A stretch of 64,000 bases of DNA from Corynebacterium incognita (lineage in GTDB: Bacteria > Actinomycetota > Actinomycetes > Mycobacteriales > Mycobacteriaceae), in NCBI RefSeq assembly GCF_014217255.1, contig NZ_CP059404.1:1-64000 (forward strand), written 5' to 3'. Below the pieces are notes generated by a model. The model saw nothing but the letters and a program-made list of their open reading frames with translations, was not told where the DNA came from and searched no databases. A program made the position numbers and the translations under genes. The stretch's first letter is position 1. Every line of letters starts with the position of its first letter. Shown in pieces: positions 1-8,942 of this stretch.

Positions 1-7
1 TGAAGGT

Positions 8-126
8 TTGTCGGTGGCAATAGTAGCAGGGAAACGCCCGGCCCCATTCCGAACCCGGAAGCTAAGCCTGCTCACGCTGATGGTACTGCACCCGGGAGGG
101 TGTGGGAGAGTAAGTAACCGCCGACA
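8..126 (+). rRNA. rrf: 5S ribosomal RNA
   Basis: Contains the conserved bacterial 5S core: GGGAAACGCCCGG, then CCATTCCGAACCCGGAAGCTAAG split over adjacent helices, and the GGTACTGCACCCGGGAGGG loop E/helix region. The 5' TGTCGGTGGC pairs with the 3' ACCGCCGACA to form terminal helix I, which sets the ends to within a few bases. It lies at the left edge, so the 16S and 23S genes of the operon should be in the preceding sequence. A strong terminator follows at once. Confidence 0.92.
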
Positions 127-154
127 CTACAACATAAAACAACTCAATAAACCC

Positions 155-210
155 AAAAGAGGCCCACGGCACACCACACAGCGTGCCCTGGGCCTCTTCC
201 CCCTTTTTTT
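155..210 (+). terminator. Rho-independent terminator of the rRNA operon
   Basis: A long inverted repeat (AAGAGGCCCACGGCAC ... GTGCCCTGGGCCTCTT, one internal mismatch) is followed by a run of seven T. It ends rRNA transcription and also stands between the rRNA operon and the convergent gene ending at 267. Confidence 0.9.
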
Positions 211-266
211 CTCCTACCCACACCCCGCCAGGCCGAACCAGCCCCCGCTAGCCGGCCGAATATCGG

Positions 267-2234
267 TTAGTCGCGTACCCAGGCCCCAATGACACCGGGG
301 ACAACCGGTTGCGGTTCACCTAGTAGGTCACGTTTGTTACGGCTGCGCTCCACGCGGTTGACCACTGTTTTCACCGCCGTACCACGACCCCGCTTACCGT
401 TATGCATACCACCAGCCCCAGGCGCTCCGGCACCGCCGCCCATATACATCGGGGAGCGGCCACTATTTGCTTGACCTGACGAGGAATTGCCAGCTGCAAC
501 ACCTGCGGCAGGTCCAGTCACCCCGGCCGGAGCATACCCTGGACGCAGCGCCGTGCCCGGCCCCACGTGCGTTAAGCCTGAGGACAGGCCTGCGCGTCCA
601 AACTGGCTGTGTTGAGCATTGGAGGTCCCGGTATGCAAACCAGTCGGCGGTCGGCCGGCTGAAGGCGCACCGGTGAAACTACGGCCGCCGGGCTGTGGAG
701 CAGTGGTCGGTGGAACACTGCCCATGGCCCCCATGCCATTCAACCCTGGTGTGCTTTGAGACATGGAGGCAGAGATTCCGCCCTGCGGCAGCATCGAAGC
801 AGCGTTTGCGGTAACGCCGGCTCCTGGAACTGTACTTCCCATGCCAAGCCCCGCGGGCAGATGCCCGGCACTTGGACTAATGGCTGACACGGATGCGGCT
901 TCCATCGAACCAGCATTCTGTAGCGCGTCTAAGGCTTTGGCGCCGTTAGGAACCGTTTGCGTTCCTGAGCTGATGGGCAATCCGTTAGCGTCAAGGGAAT
1001 AGGGCGCCCCCACGCCCTTTGCCAAGTCGTTAACGTAGTTCTTCAACCCCGTACCATGTTCCCCGAGGCCAGCCAGGAGCTCACCGCCCTGACCCTCAAG
1101 CAGGTTCTTTAGCTTTTCGACGTTAGCGAGAGCATCGACCGATTTACCTGCGTTGTTTTCAATTGGCACCCCTAGCGCTTTCGCCAATTTGGCGTTTGAA
1201 GGGTGAATCTCGCTAATTCCTTCGAGCTCTTCAAACTGTTCTCGCGCACCTTCAAATGCCCCGGGGCCGATGGTTCCCTTATCAACAAGCTCCTGGATCG
1301 GTGACGGCAACGCGACCTTCGACAAGTCGGCATTGGCCCCACTGGTCTGGGCTTTGATGCTTGCGAGTGCCCCGGAGGCTAAGTCGGGTGCTTCCATTAG
1401 ATTGGAGTTGAGTGGAACAGCGGGAATTAGCATCGGCCGGAAAATTCCAGGGAATGAGCTTAAGAATGCCTTTTCGATTGCTTCTTTCTCAAGTGGCGTC
1501 GGTGCAAACGCCATCGCTAGTTGCGCAAGCGACGTAAACATCGCGCCCTGTGTATTGGCCGCGCCCAACGCACCAACCGTTGCCGACATGATTTTGGCAT
1601 TGCCTGCGAATACATCTGCCGACAAGCCAATTTCACGGATTTTCTTTGCAGCGCTGTCGAACATATACCCTTGGTTGTTTTCAACGAAGTCACGCGCCGC
1701 CTTGTTGAGGTCCTTTGCGATGTCTCCGACGTCTTGCGCCAGATCCGTCCACGCATCGACGGCTGAAGTAATCATCGATGTTTTGGTTCCCCCGAATTGG
1801 CGCGCCAATTCATCTACTGACGACGGCGCACTTGGGAACGGTTGGCTTATTTCAAATGCTTTGTAGCCCGGATCCGGCTGCGATTCCTTTAGTAGGTAGC
1901 TGCTTCGGTCGTAGCCAACCTTGTCGGTATTAAAAAGCATCGCAGCATTGAACATCTCCTGAAAACCGATAGCCCGGCCGTCCGACTGGATGCCATTGGC
2001 TAACCATTCGAGTTGTTCGGAAAAGCTCTTGAGCGTCTCTGTTGCGGACCCCGTTCCGGAAGAGAGCGCGCCGCCGTGCACCCGGCCGAGCGTATCGATT
2101 CCCGAGACCTCGGATATTGTGCTGTCGATGCTAGCTGTATCAGCTAAACTTCCGATATTTTTCACGGAAGTTTTCAGTCTAGAAAGTGTCTTGTAGTGTC
2201 CTATGAGTGACTCTAATTCAGTACTGAGTCCCAT
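267..2234 (-). CDS. Large Ala/Gly/Pro-rich protein, resembling type VII secretion-associated proteins
   Basis: 655 residues from an ATG at 2234 with a GGGGGAAA ribosome site just upstream; an ATG 19 codons earlier lacks one. The first 330 residues look helical and Ala-rich, without a signal peptide or membrane segment. Residues about 430-630 are low complexity, rich in Gly, Pro, Ser and Ala with several GM and GG runs, and the end is a basic stretch followed by EPQPVVPGVIGAW. That layout (helical head, Pro/Gly linker, short conserved acidic/VVPPVIG-like tail) recalls PPE/EspB-style or other ESX-linked proteins of Mycobacteriales; this is inference, and no WXG motif is seen. Its start overlaps the stop of the upstream lipoprotein gene by 22 bases, so the two are translationally linked. 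Function unknown. Confidence 0.75.
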   Translation of the reverse strand: MGLSTELESLIGHYKTLSRLKTSVKNIGSLADTASIDSTISEVSGIDTLGRVHGGALSSGTGSATETLKSFSEQLEWLANGIQSDGRAIGFQEMFNAAMLFNTDKVGYDRSSYLLKESQPDPGYKAFEISQPFPSAPSSVDELARQFGGTKTSMITSAVDAWTDLAQDVGDIAKDLNKAARDFVENNQGYMFDSAAKKIREIGLSADVFAGNAKIMSATVGALGAANTQGAMFTSLAQLAMAFAPTPLEKEAIEKAFLSSFPGIFRPMLIPAVPLNSNLMEAPDLASGALASIKAQTSGANADLSKVALPSPIQELVDKGTIGPGAFEGAREQFEELEGISEIHPSNAKLAKALGVPIENNAGKSVDALANVEKLKNLLEGQGGELLAGLGEHGTGLKNYVNDLAKGVGAPYSLDANGLPISSGTQTVPNGAKALDALQNAGSMEAASVSAISPSAGHLPAGLGMGSTVPGAGVTANAASMLPQGGISASMSQSTPGLNGMGAMGSVPPTTAPQPGGRSFTGAPSAGRPPTGLHTGTSNAQHSQFGRAGLSSGLTHVGPGTALRPGYAPAGVTGPAAGVAAGNSSSGQANSGRSPMYMGGGAGAPGAGGMHNGKRGRGTAVKTVVNRVERSRNKRDLLGEPQPVVPGVIGAWVRD

Positions 2235-2863
2235 TGAATTTCCCCCGAATTTGTTGCCAGAGTGGTGAGTGTCTTTGCTGCAACATGGCACTTTTCTTTG
2301 AACAATTGGTTAGTATTTGATTTTTCGATCAGTATTTTTATCGATCCCCTTTCCGTATCCAGCATTGCGTTGCACCCATCGAAGTCGTCGTTCCGAAACA
2401 TTAGGTAATAGATCCCCGGCAACGCGTCGTCAAAGTACAGATCAAAGGTTTTGAACCTTGAGTCAATAGCTTCTCGGCCGGGTGAGGAAGCAGAAACAAA
2501 TACATAGATTTCAGACGAAGAACCGAGGCTTACCCCACAGCCCCGATGATCCCCAATTGACTGGACGTCCCCAATGTCACCGATACCCGCGCGTTCAAAA
2601 ACTTCGGCGGGAATTTCGGTGCAGGGGTCGAACTTGGTGAAGTTGGGATCCTCTGGGTTGGGCGTGCCCAGGGGTGGGAAGTAGTGGGCAAGGGGGTACG
2701 GGGCGGACGCCGTGCTGTTGGCGTTGGTGGTTGGTTGAGATTTGGGTCGGTTGCTGGAGGGCCGTTGCTGGGCGTCGCCGAGGCTCACGCAGCCGACCAG
2801 GGCGAGGCAGGCGGCAGTGAGGGTTGCGGCGGCGGTGGGCCTGATGGTCGTCGATAGGCGCAT
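2213..2863 (-). CDS. DUF3558-like lipoprotein
   Basis: 216 residues. Start chosen at ATG 2863, preceded by TGGGGAGC; earlier in-frame starts would put a charged tail before the signal peptide. The signal sequence runs to a lipobox ALVGC near residue 24, so the mature protein should be lipidated on Cys and exposed on the membrane. A Ser/Thr/Pro linker follows, then a domain beginning FDPCTEIP with two more Cys (GCGVS, GCNAM), typical of DUF3558 lipoproteins (LprB/LprC-like) of Actinobacteria. It is the first gene of a two-gene unit with the large protein ending at 267. Function of the family is not known to me. Confidence 0.8.
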   Translation of the reverse strand: MRLSTTIRPTAAATLTAACLALVGCVSLGDAQQRPSSNRPKSQPTTNANSTASAPYPLAHYFPPLGTPNPEDPNFTKFDPCTEIPAEVFERAGIGDIGDVQSIGDHRGCGVSLGSSSEIYVFVSASSPGREAIDSRFKTFDLYFDDALPGIYYLMFRNDDFDGCNAMLDTERGSIKILIEKSNTNQLFKEKCHVAAKTLTTLATNSGEIQWDSVLN

Positions 2864-3088
2864 GGCAGCTCCCCAAGTCGTTCTGTCATGAATAGGCGGG
2901 AGCCCGAGACCCCCGAAGTGTTGCCGGTGTCTTTCCCCAAAAGGCACCGTCCCTCACATCATGCATGAGGCTGTGCGCTTTGTCTCCCCAAGTGTGACTG
3001 ATGTGGTACTTGGTGGCGATTTCTGTTCGAGTGTTTGGTGAGGCGTGTGGGTGCGGGGTTGCGGATGGGTGATGGACAGGAAAGTAGG

Positions 3089-3094
3089 TAGAAT
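3089..3094 (+). promoter_or_regulatory. Candidate -10 box (TAGAAT) for the TPR gene
   Basis: TAGAAT lies 67 bases before the ATG at 3162, in the divergent spacer between the lipoprotein and TPR genes. No good -35 hexamer at 16-18 bases is visible, so this is weak. Confidence 0.3.
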
Positions 3095-3161
3095 GATACG
3101 GATACTGAACTAGACCCGCACGCCCCATCACGGGCAAGACCGTAAGAAAGAGAAGTTTCTA

Positions 3162-4178
3162 ATGGCAGAACAAGGATCACGTGGTCGCGGTTACGGAGAC
3201 CGGCAGCGTGGTGAACGCCCCGACGGACGCCGTGGCGAACGGCCGGGAGGTTCTGGTCGAAGCGGGTCGTCGCGCGGCGAACGCCGGTACGGAGACCGTG
3301 ACGAGCGACGCGGGGAGCGTCGAGACGAGCGACGTGGAGACCGCCGTGACAACCGCGGAGGGCACGGAGGCCGTGATGGCCGCGGGCATGCGCAGCGTGG
3401 TGGGGCCGGCCGTGAGGACCGCAAGAGCTTTGCGCCGCAGCGCTCCGGATTCCGCGAGGAGCGGTTGAACAAGCGCATGGTCGACCCGGATTTGCCCGAC
3501 GACATCGATGTGAAGGACCTGGACCCGCTCGTGTTGCAGGACCTGAGGGTGCTGTCCAAGGACAACGCAGACGCCGTCGCCAAGCACATGATTATGTCCG
3601 CAACCCTGATGGAAGATGACCCCAAGCTGGCGTTGCGCCACGCGCGGGCGGCGAAGGATCGCGCGGGCCGCGTGGCGGTTGCGCGTGAGGTCAACGGCAT
3701 CGCGGCGTACCGCGCCGGCGAGTGGAAGGAAGCACTAGCGGAGCTGCGCGCGGCACGGCGAATTTCCGGTGGGCCGGGCCTCATTGCCGTGATGGCGGAT
3801 TGTGAACGCGGTCTGGGACGTCCGGAAAAAGCGGTTGAGCTCAGCCGAAGTGAAGAAGCGAAGGGCTTGGATCGTGAGACGGCGGTGGAACTCGGTATCG
3901 TCGTCGCTGGTGCGCGCCAAGACATGGACCAACCGGAATCGGCAATTATCACCCTGCAGCGTTTGGACCCGAGCAAGGAAGATACCTCGCTGACCGGGCT
4001 GCGTTTGGCGTATGCCTATGGCAATGCTTTGGTTGAGGGCGGTCGCACTGAGGAAGGCCTTGAATGGTTTGAGCATGTCACCGAGATCGACATGGATGAG
4101 GTGACCGATGCAGCTGAACGCGTAGCCGAGCTCACTGGTGCTGGGGCGCAAGACCGCGCAGCGGAAGGTGAGGAGTAG
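3162..4178 (+). CDS. TPR-type protein with an Arg/Gly-rich N-terminal tail
   Basis: 338 residues, ATG with AGAGAAG upstream. Residues 1 to about 95 are almost entirely Arg, Gly, Asp and Glu, with repeated ERR/DRRDER/GERR units and RGG-like runs, a composition seen in RNA-binding tails. The rest (about 105-325) is helical with helix pairs of tetratricopeptide type (ALRHARAAKDRAG, AYRAGEWKEALAELRAAR, AYGNALVEGGRTEEGLEWFE). No signal peptide, so cytoplasmic. It starts the long co-directional block; the stop is 2 bases before the HAD gene. Role unknown; scaffold or RNA-associated function is inference. Confidence 0.85.
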   Translation: MAEQGSRGRGYGDRQRGERPDGRRGERPGGSGRSGSSRGERRYGDRDERRGERRDERRGDRRDNRGGHGGRDGRGHAQRGGAGREDRKSFAPQRSGFREERLNKRMVDPDLPDDIDVKDLDPLVLQDLRVLSKDNADAVAKHMIMSATLMEDDPKLALRHARAAKDRAGRVAVAREVNGIAAYRAGEWKEALAELRAARRISGGPGLIAVMADCERGLGRPEKAVELSRSEEAKGLDRETAVELGIVVAGARQDMDQPESAIITLQRLDPSKEDTSLTGLRLAYAYGNALVEGGRTEEGLEWFEHVTEIDMDEVTDAAERVAELTGAGAQDRAAEGEE

Positions 4179-4180
4179 CC

Positions 4181-5167
4181 GTGAGTGTGCTGAGTTCGCA
4201 TGACGCACTAATCTTGGACCTTGATGGCACCGTCTGGAGTGGCGGAACGCCGATCCATACTGCAGTTGACGTGATTAATTCGGCAGGTCTACCGGTCGTG
4301 TACGTGACCAATAACTCCACCCGTGGGCCTGAGGTCGTGGCTAAAAAGCTGGAACAGATCGGCATCGAGGACGTTAACCCGGAGCACGTGCTGACGTCCG
4401 CACAATCCGTCGTGACGCTGGCGACCGCCCAGATCCACAAGGGCGAGAAGGTGTTGGTGATCGGCTCTGATTCGCTGAAGACCTATGTCCGTGATGCTGG
4501 CTATGAGGTGGTCGCTAGCGCCGACGATAACCCAGAAGCAGTAGTCCAAGGTATGGACCGGAAGCTGAATTGGGAGCAGCTGACTGAAGCAGCTCTCGCG
4601 ATTGGAAACGGTGCCCGTTACTTTGCGACCAACCTGGACACCTCGCTGCCCACGGAGCGCGGATTGGCAGTGGGAAATGGTTCTATGGTGGCTGCGGTGG
4701 TGTCCGCGACTGGCGTGGAACCAGAGTCATCCGGCAAGCCAGGGCCAGACATGTTCACCCAGGCAGCAGCTTTGGTGGGGGCGAAGCGACCCTTGGTAGT
4801 CGGTGACCGGTTGAACACCGATATTAAGGGTGGCAATTCGGCCGCCATGGATACCTTTCTAGTGCTGACCGGTGTATCCGGAGCGATGGACTTGATCCAC
4901 GCGGACGTCGACGAGCGCCCCACCTTTATCGGAGCGAACATGACTGATTTAGCCCGGCCCGCGAGTGAGGTTGTGCCCCACGCCCAGGGAGGGTTTACAG
5001 CGCGTGTCGATGGCATGGATCTTCTACTGGAAAGCGGAGATGAGGGTGCCGGCCCAGTTGAGGCTTTGCGCACGGTGCTAGAGGTGGTGTGGGCCATGGA
5101 GGAGCCGCCGCGTTATATTCACCCGCGTTCCGACGCCGCGGATAAGGCTGCTAAGGCTTGGTGGTAG
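4181..5167 (+). CDS. HAD-superfamily IIA phosphatase
   Basis: 328 residues, GTG start 2 bases after the TPR stop, with GAGGAG inside the previous gene's end. Motif I LILDLDGTVW near residue 10 supplies the nucleophile and acid Asp pair, motif II is VTNNST near residue 43, and motif III is VVGDRLNTDIKGG near residue 206. The large cap between motifs II and III is the IIA type found in NagD and phosphoglycolate-type phosphatases. A C-terminal extension of about 70 residues follows. It probably dephosphorylates a small sugar phosphate or nucleotide; substrate cannot be read from sequence. Confidence 0.9.
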   Translation: MSVLSSHDALILDLDGTVWSGGTPIHTAVDVINSAGLPVVYVTNNSTRGPEVVAKKLEQIGIEDVNPEHVLTSAQSVVTLATAQIHKGEKVLVIGSDSLKTYVRDAGYEVVASADDNPEAVVQGMDRKLNWEQLTEAALAIGNGARYFATNLDTSLPTERGLAVGNGSMVAAVVSATGVEPESSGKPGPDMFTQAAALVGAKRPLVVGDRLNTDIKGGNSAAMDTFLVLTGVSGAMDLIHADVDERPTFIGANMTDLARPASEVVPHAQGGFTARVDGMDLLLESGDEGAGPVEALRTVLEVVWAMEEPPRYIHPRSDAADKAAKAWW

Positions 5168-5173
5168 GCAGCC

Positions 5174-5341
5174 ATGACGGCACCGAAACCGCATGACCCG
5201 AGGCAGCTGCAGACGACTCCGGAACAGCTTGAGGAGTCTCTCGCGGGCATCTTGAGGGAGGAGCCTGATGACTTGGCCGGGGAAGTAGAGCAGCTGGAGC
5301 GCGCGCATGAGGTGCTGCGGCGCGCGCTGCAAGATAACTAA
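5174..5341 (+). CDS. Small conserved actinobacterial protein (55 aa)
   Basis: 55 residues starting MTAPKPHDPRQLQTTPEQLE and ending LRRALQDN, very acidic and predicted to be one or two amphipathic helices. It sits 6 bases after the HAD gene and 16 bases before tlyA, so it is part of the same transcript. The codon pattern is GC-rich in the third position throughout, and a small open frame of this kind between the HAD gene and tlyA is, as I recall, common in Mycobacteriales. Function unknown. Confidence 0.75.
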   Translation: MTAPKPHDPRQLQTTPEQLEESLAGILREEPDDLAGEVEQLERAHEVLRRALQDN

Positions 5342-5357
5342 GCGGAAAGGATGGGCG

Positions 5358-6218
5358 ATGCCCCCGAAGAGGCGGCGCTTGGACGCGGAGCTCGTGCGGC
5401 GCAAGATCGCGCGTTCCCGTGAGCAGGCGGTGGAGATGATCAAGGCTGGCCGCGTGCACGTGGGCGGGTTTCCGGCGCTCAAGCCTGCCACGGTAGTCGA
5501 GCCCGAGGCGTCGATACGTGTGGAGGAATCCGAGGACGACCGTTGGGCGTCGCGGGGCGCGCACAAGCTCTTGGGGGCGTTGGAGGCCTTTGAACCCGCG
5601 GGTTTGAGCCTGGAGGGGAAGAAAGTCTTGGATGCCGGCGCGTCGACCGGTGGTTTCACCGACGTCTGCCTGGATCGCGGGGCTCGCGAAGTGGTGGCTG
5701 TGGACGTCGGTTACGGACAGCTCATTTGGCGCCTGCAAAACGACGCCCGCGTGCGGGTGCTCGACCGGACCAACATTCGGCACCTTACGGTGGAGCTGAC
5801 CGACGGCCCGTGTGACGCCATGGTGGGCGATCTGTCGTTCATTTCGCTGGAGCTCACCTTGCCCGCCATTGTGAAATGTTTGGCGCCGGGCGCGGATCTG
5901 CTGCCTATGGTCAAGCCACAGTTCGAGGTGGGGAAAGACCGCCTCGGTAGCGGAGGCGTGGTGCGCCGCCCTGAATTGCGAGCAGAGGTGACGGTGAAGG
6001 TCGCGCAGTTTGCCCGCGAACTCGGGCTGAGCTGCCACGGCGTTGTGGCCTCGCCGCTGCCGGGTCCGTCGGGCAACGTAGAGTATTTCTTGTGGCTTCG
6101 TAACGGCGAGCGCCAGGGTTCGGCACCGGCCGCCGGATCGGCGGACCTGGAGACAGCCGTGACCGACGCGGAGCTAGAAGCAATGGTGCAACGAGCAGTA
6201 GAAAGGGGACCGCAATGA
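5358..6218 (+). CDS. tlyA: TlyA family 2'-O-methyltransferase for 16S/23S rRNA
   Basis: 286 residues. Start at ATG 5358 with AAAGGA 7 bases upstream; an upstream in-frame start overlaps the 55-aa gene. An S4 RNA-binding domain covers about residues 7-65 (RLDAELVRRKIARSREQAVE). An FtsJ/RrmJ-like methyltransferase follows, with SAM loop VLDAGASTGGFTD and the K-D-K-E set: K in RGAHKLL, D in VGDLSF, K in MVKPQFE, E in GNVEYF. In mycobacteria TlyA methylates C1409 of 16S and C1920 of 23S rRNA, and its loss gives capreomycin resistance. It overlaps nadK by 4 bases. Confidence 0.93.
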   Translation: MPPKRRRLDAELVRRKIARSREQAVEMIKAGRVHVGGFPALKPATVVEPEASIRVEESEDDRWASRGAHKLLGALEAFEPAGLSLEGKKVLDAGASTGGFTDVCLDRGAREVVAVDVGYGQLIWRLQNDARVRVLDRTNIRHLTVELTDGPCDAMVGDLSFISLELTLPAIVKCLAPGADLLPMVKPQFEVGKDRLGSGGVVRRPELRAEVTVKVAQFARELGLSCHGVVASPLPGPSGNVEYFLWLRNGERQGSAPAAGSADLETAVTDAELEAMVQRAVERGPQ

Positions 6219-7183
6219 CGACCACAGGGCCTTCGGCACAGTCCGTGGCGCGGGAGATTTTGCTGGTTCCGCATACCGGCCGCGCCGATAACGTCGAGGC
6301 GGCGGCACGCGCGGCGGAGCTCCTCTACGAGGCCGGGATCGTCGTCCGCGTGGTGGCGGGCGAGGACGAGTCAGCGCTCGATGCGCACGACTCGCTGCGT
6401 GCACTGCGCCGAGTGGACCACACTCCATCGGCAGCGCAAGGCTGCGAGTTAGTAGTGGTGCTCGGCGGCGACGGCACCTTCCTCCGCGCGGCGGATCTGG
6501 CTCACGCCGTCGATTTGCCGGTCATCGGCATTAACCTCGGCCACGTCGGCTTCCTCGCGGAATCGGAGGCCGAGTCTTTGGACGCGGCCATTGGCCGGGT
6601 CATTGACCGCACCTATCGGGTCGAAGATCGCATGACCCTGGATATCAGCGTGTACGACGCCTCGGGCAGCCTCGTGGCCAATTCGTGGGCGCTGAACGAG
6701 GCCAGCTTGGAGAACCTGGATCGCCGGGGCGTGCTGGACGCCATCCTGGAAGTGGACGCGCGGCCAGTAACCGCCTTCGGCTGCGACGGGGTACTTGTGT
6801 CCACACCTACGGGCTCTACCGCGTACGCGTTTTCCGCCGGAGGGCCCGTCCTGTGGCCGGAGCTGGACGCCATCGTCGTGGTGCCCAACAACGCCCACGC
6901 GCTGTTTACCAAGCCGCTTGTGGTCTCACCGTCCTCGACGGTGGCCGTGGAGTCGGCGTCCCAGACCACCCCGGCGGTGGTGGCGCTCGATGGTTTCCGC
7001 GAGATCCCGATGCCGCCCGGAGCGCGAGTGGAGGTCCGCCGTGGCAAGCGTCCGGTGCGTTGGGTACGCCTGGACAATAAGCCTTTCACGGATCGCCTGG
7101 TGACCAAGCTGCAGCTGCCGGTTCATGGCTGGCGAGGCCCGCGTCCCTCCGAGAACCCAAGGAAGGATTCGAGTGCTAGCTGA
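6215..7183 (+). CDS. nadK: NAD kinase
   Basis: 322 residues, ATG overlapping the tlyA stop (ATGA). Phosphorylates NAD to NADP in the cytoplasm. Diagnostic motifs: GGDGTFLRAAD near residue 86, ALNEASLEN, and SPTGST-type STPTGSTAYAFSAGGP near residue 200. The tlyA-nadK-recN order is the standard actinobacterial one, and the gene overlaps the recN start by 11 bases. Slightly longer than many NAD kinases because of a 30-residue C-terminal tail. Confidence 0.96.
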   Translation: MTTTGPSAQSVAREILLVPHTGRADNVEAAARAAELLYEAGIVVRVVAGEDESALDAHDSLRALRRVDHTPSAAQGCELVVVLGGDGTFLRAADLAHAVDLPVIGINLGHVGFLAESEAESLDAAIGRVIDRTYRVEDRMTLDISVYDASGSLVANSWALNEASLENLDRRGVLDAILEVDARPVTAFGCDGVLVSTPTGSTAYAFSAGGPVLWPELDAIVVVPNNAHALFTKPLVVSPSSTVAVESASQTTPAVVALDGFREIPMPPGARVEVRRGKRPVRWVRLDNKPFTDRLVTKLQLPVHGWRGPRPSENPRKDSSAS

Positions 7184-8903
7184 TCTCACCATCTCTAACC
7201 TCGGAGTCATCGGCAACGCTACCGTCGAACTTTCCCCAGGGCTCACCGTGCTCACCGGCGAGACCGGCGCAGGTAAGACCATGGTGGTCACCAGCCTGCA
7301 TTTGCTCGCTGGCGCGCGTGCCGACGCCTCGCGGGTCCGCGTCGGCGCTGACAAGGCCGTCGTGGAAGGGACGTTTGTCGTCGACGGGTTGGAAGCGTCG
7401 GCCCGGGAGGCGGTGCGCGAAGTGGTGGATGAGGCCGGGGGTGAAGCGGACGAAAATGGCGAGTACCTTGCTTCGCGCACAGTTCTGGCCACAGGACGGT
7501 CGAAGGCGCATCTCGGGGGCCGGGGAGTTCCCGCGGCCACGCTGGGCGAATTCTCCCGTGAGCTCATCACCATTCACGGGCAAAACGATCAGCTCCGCCT
7601 CTTGGGGGCCACCGAGCAGCTCGCCGCCTTGGATCGCTCAGAGGACACCCTACCGGGCCTGCGCGAGGGCTATTCTGAGAAGTTTCGCGCCTGGCGCCGG
7701 CTGGCCAAGGACTTGAAACGTCGCGTGGAATCGCGGCGTGAAATGGCCCAAGAGGTGGATCGCCTGCAGTTTGCGGTTGATGAAATTGCCGCGGCGCAGC
7801 TGCAGCCGGGCGAAGATCAGGAGCTGGTCACTCTCATCCGGAGGCTCCAGGACGTCGACACGTTGCGCGAGGACGCCACGACGGCGTTGGGCGCCATCGA
7901 CGGCGCGGATGCCGTGGGTGGGGTTGCGGAGGAGCGGGCGGCGGCCGAACTGCTGGGCCAGGCTCTGGCGGCGCTCAACAATTCTGAGGACCCCCAACTG
8001 ACATCATTGGCTGAACAGCTTTCTGGAATTACTTCGCAGCTCAGCGACATCTCCGCGGAATTGGGCAGCTATCTCTCCGGCTTGCCCTCGGACCCAGACT
8101 TGCTGGAAACCTCGCTTCAGCGGCAACAGGAAATCAAGCTGTTGACCCGCAAATACGCCCCTGACGTCGACGGGGTGCTGGCCTGGGCTGAGGAGGCCGA
8201 GGCCAAGCTGGCCAGCATGGATACCTCGACCGAGACGCTGGAAAAGCTGAAGGCAGAGGTGGACGCTGCGGAAAAGGAGATGATTGCCGCAGCGAAGAGG
8301 TTGACCACGGCTCGCACGAAGGCCGCGCGTGCACTGGAAAAGGCTGTGACAGGGGAGCTGCACGGCCTGGCGATGCCGAAGGCTCGGCTCGTGGTGTCGA
8401 TACAACCGACGAAGTATTCCGTGACCGGCGCCGACGAAGTCGAGTTCCAGCTCGCTCCCAACGATTCGATGGAGCCTAAGCCATTATCCAAGGCAGCCTC
8501 CGGCGGTGAGCTGTCCCGCGTCATGCTGGCGCTTGAGGTGATCATGAGCGCCGGCTCCCAGGGAACGACCATGGTCTTCGACGAAGTGGACGCCGGTGTG
8601 GGTGGCCGCGCCGCGGTAGAAATCGGGCGTCGGCTAGCTCGCCTTGCCCAGCGCAACCAAGTCTTGGTGGTCACCCACTTGCCTCAGGTAGCGGCGTATG
8701 CCAACACCCACCTGCACGTGGCCAAGGACGTTACCGATACCGCCGTGACCTCCGGTGTGAACATCCTCAGCAACGAGGAGCGCGTGGAGGAATTGGCACG
8801 TATGCTCGCCGGCTTGGACGACACCGAATCCGGACGGGCGCACGCGAAGGACTTGTTCGAGCGTGCCCAAGCCGAGGCCGCCGGGAATTCTTCACTGTCC
8901 TGA
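7173..8903 (+). CDS. recN: DNA repair protein RecN
   Basis: 576 residues; GTG at 7173 follows GGAAGGA at 7161-7167 and gives the canonical start MLADLTISNLGVI. SMC-like ATPase of double-strand break repair. Walker A LTGETGAGKTMV near residue 30, long central coiled coil (about 155-370), signature KAASGGELSRVML near 447 and Walker B TMVFDEVDAGVGG. The terminal ATPase halves join across the hairpin of the coiled coil. Start codon lies inside the end of nadK, so translation is coupled. Confidence 0.96.
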   Translation: MLADLTISNLGVIGNATVELSPGLTVLTGETGAGKTMVVTSLHLLAGARADASRVRVGADKAVVEGTFVVDGLEASAREAVREVVDEAGGEADENGEYLASRTVLATGRSKAHLGGRGVPAATLGEFSRELITIHGQNDQLRLLGATEQLAALDRSEDTLPGLREGYSEKFRAWRRLAKDLKRRVESRREMAQEVDRLQFAVDEIAAAQLQPGEDQELVTLIRRLQDVDTLREDATTALGAIDGADAVGGVAEERAAAELLGQALAALNNSEDPQLTSLAEQLSGITSQLSDISAELGSYLSGLPSDPDLLETSLQRQQEIKLLTRKYAPDVDGVLAWAEEAEAKLASMDTSTETLEKLKAEVDAAEKEMIAAAKRLTTARTKAARALEKAVTGELHGLAMPKARLVVSIQPTKYSVTGADEVEFQLAPNDSMEPKPLSKAASGGELSRVMLALEVIMSAGSQGTTMVFDEVDAGVGGRAAVEIGRRLARLAQRNQVLVVTHLPQVAAYANTHLHVAKDVTDTAVTSGVNILSNEERVEELARMLAGLDDTESGRAHAKDLFERAQAEAAGNSSLS

Positions 8904-8942
8904 CCGCGCGCCTTTCCCACTTGAGGGGCCAAAAAGCAGACA

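Noticed and set aside
3036..3053. LexA-like half site near TGTTCGAGTG in the spacer before the TPR gene
   Set aside because: Only one half of the corynebacterial SOS palindrome is present.
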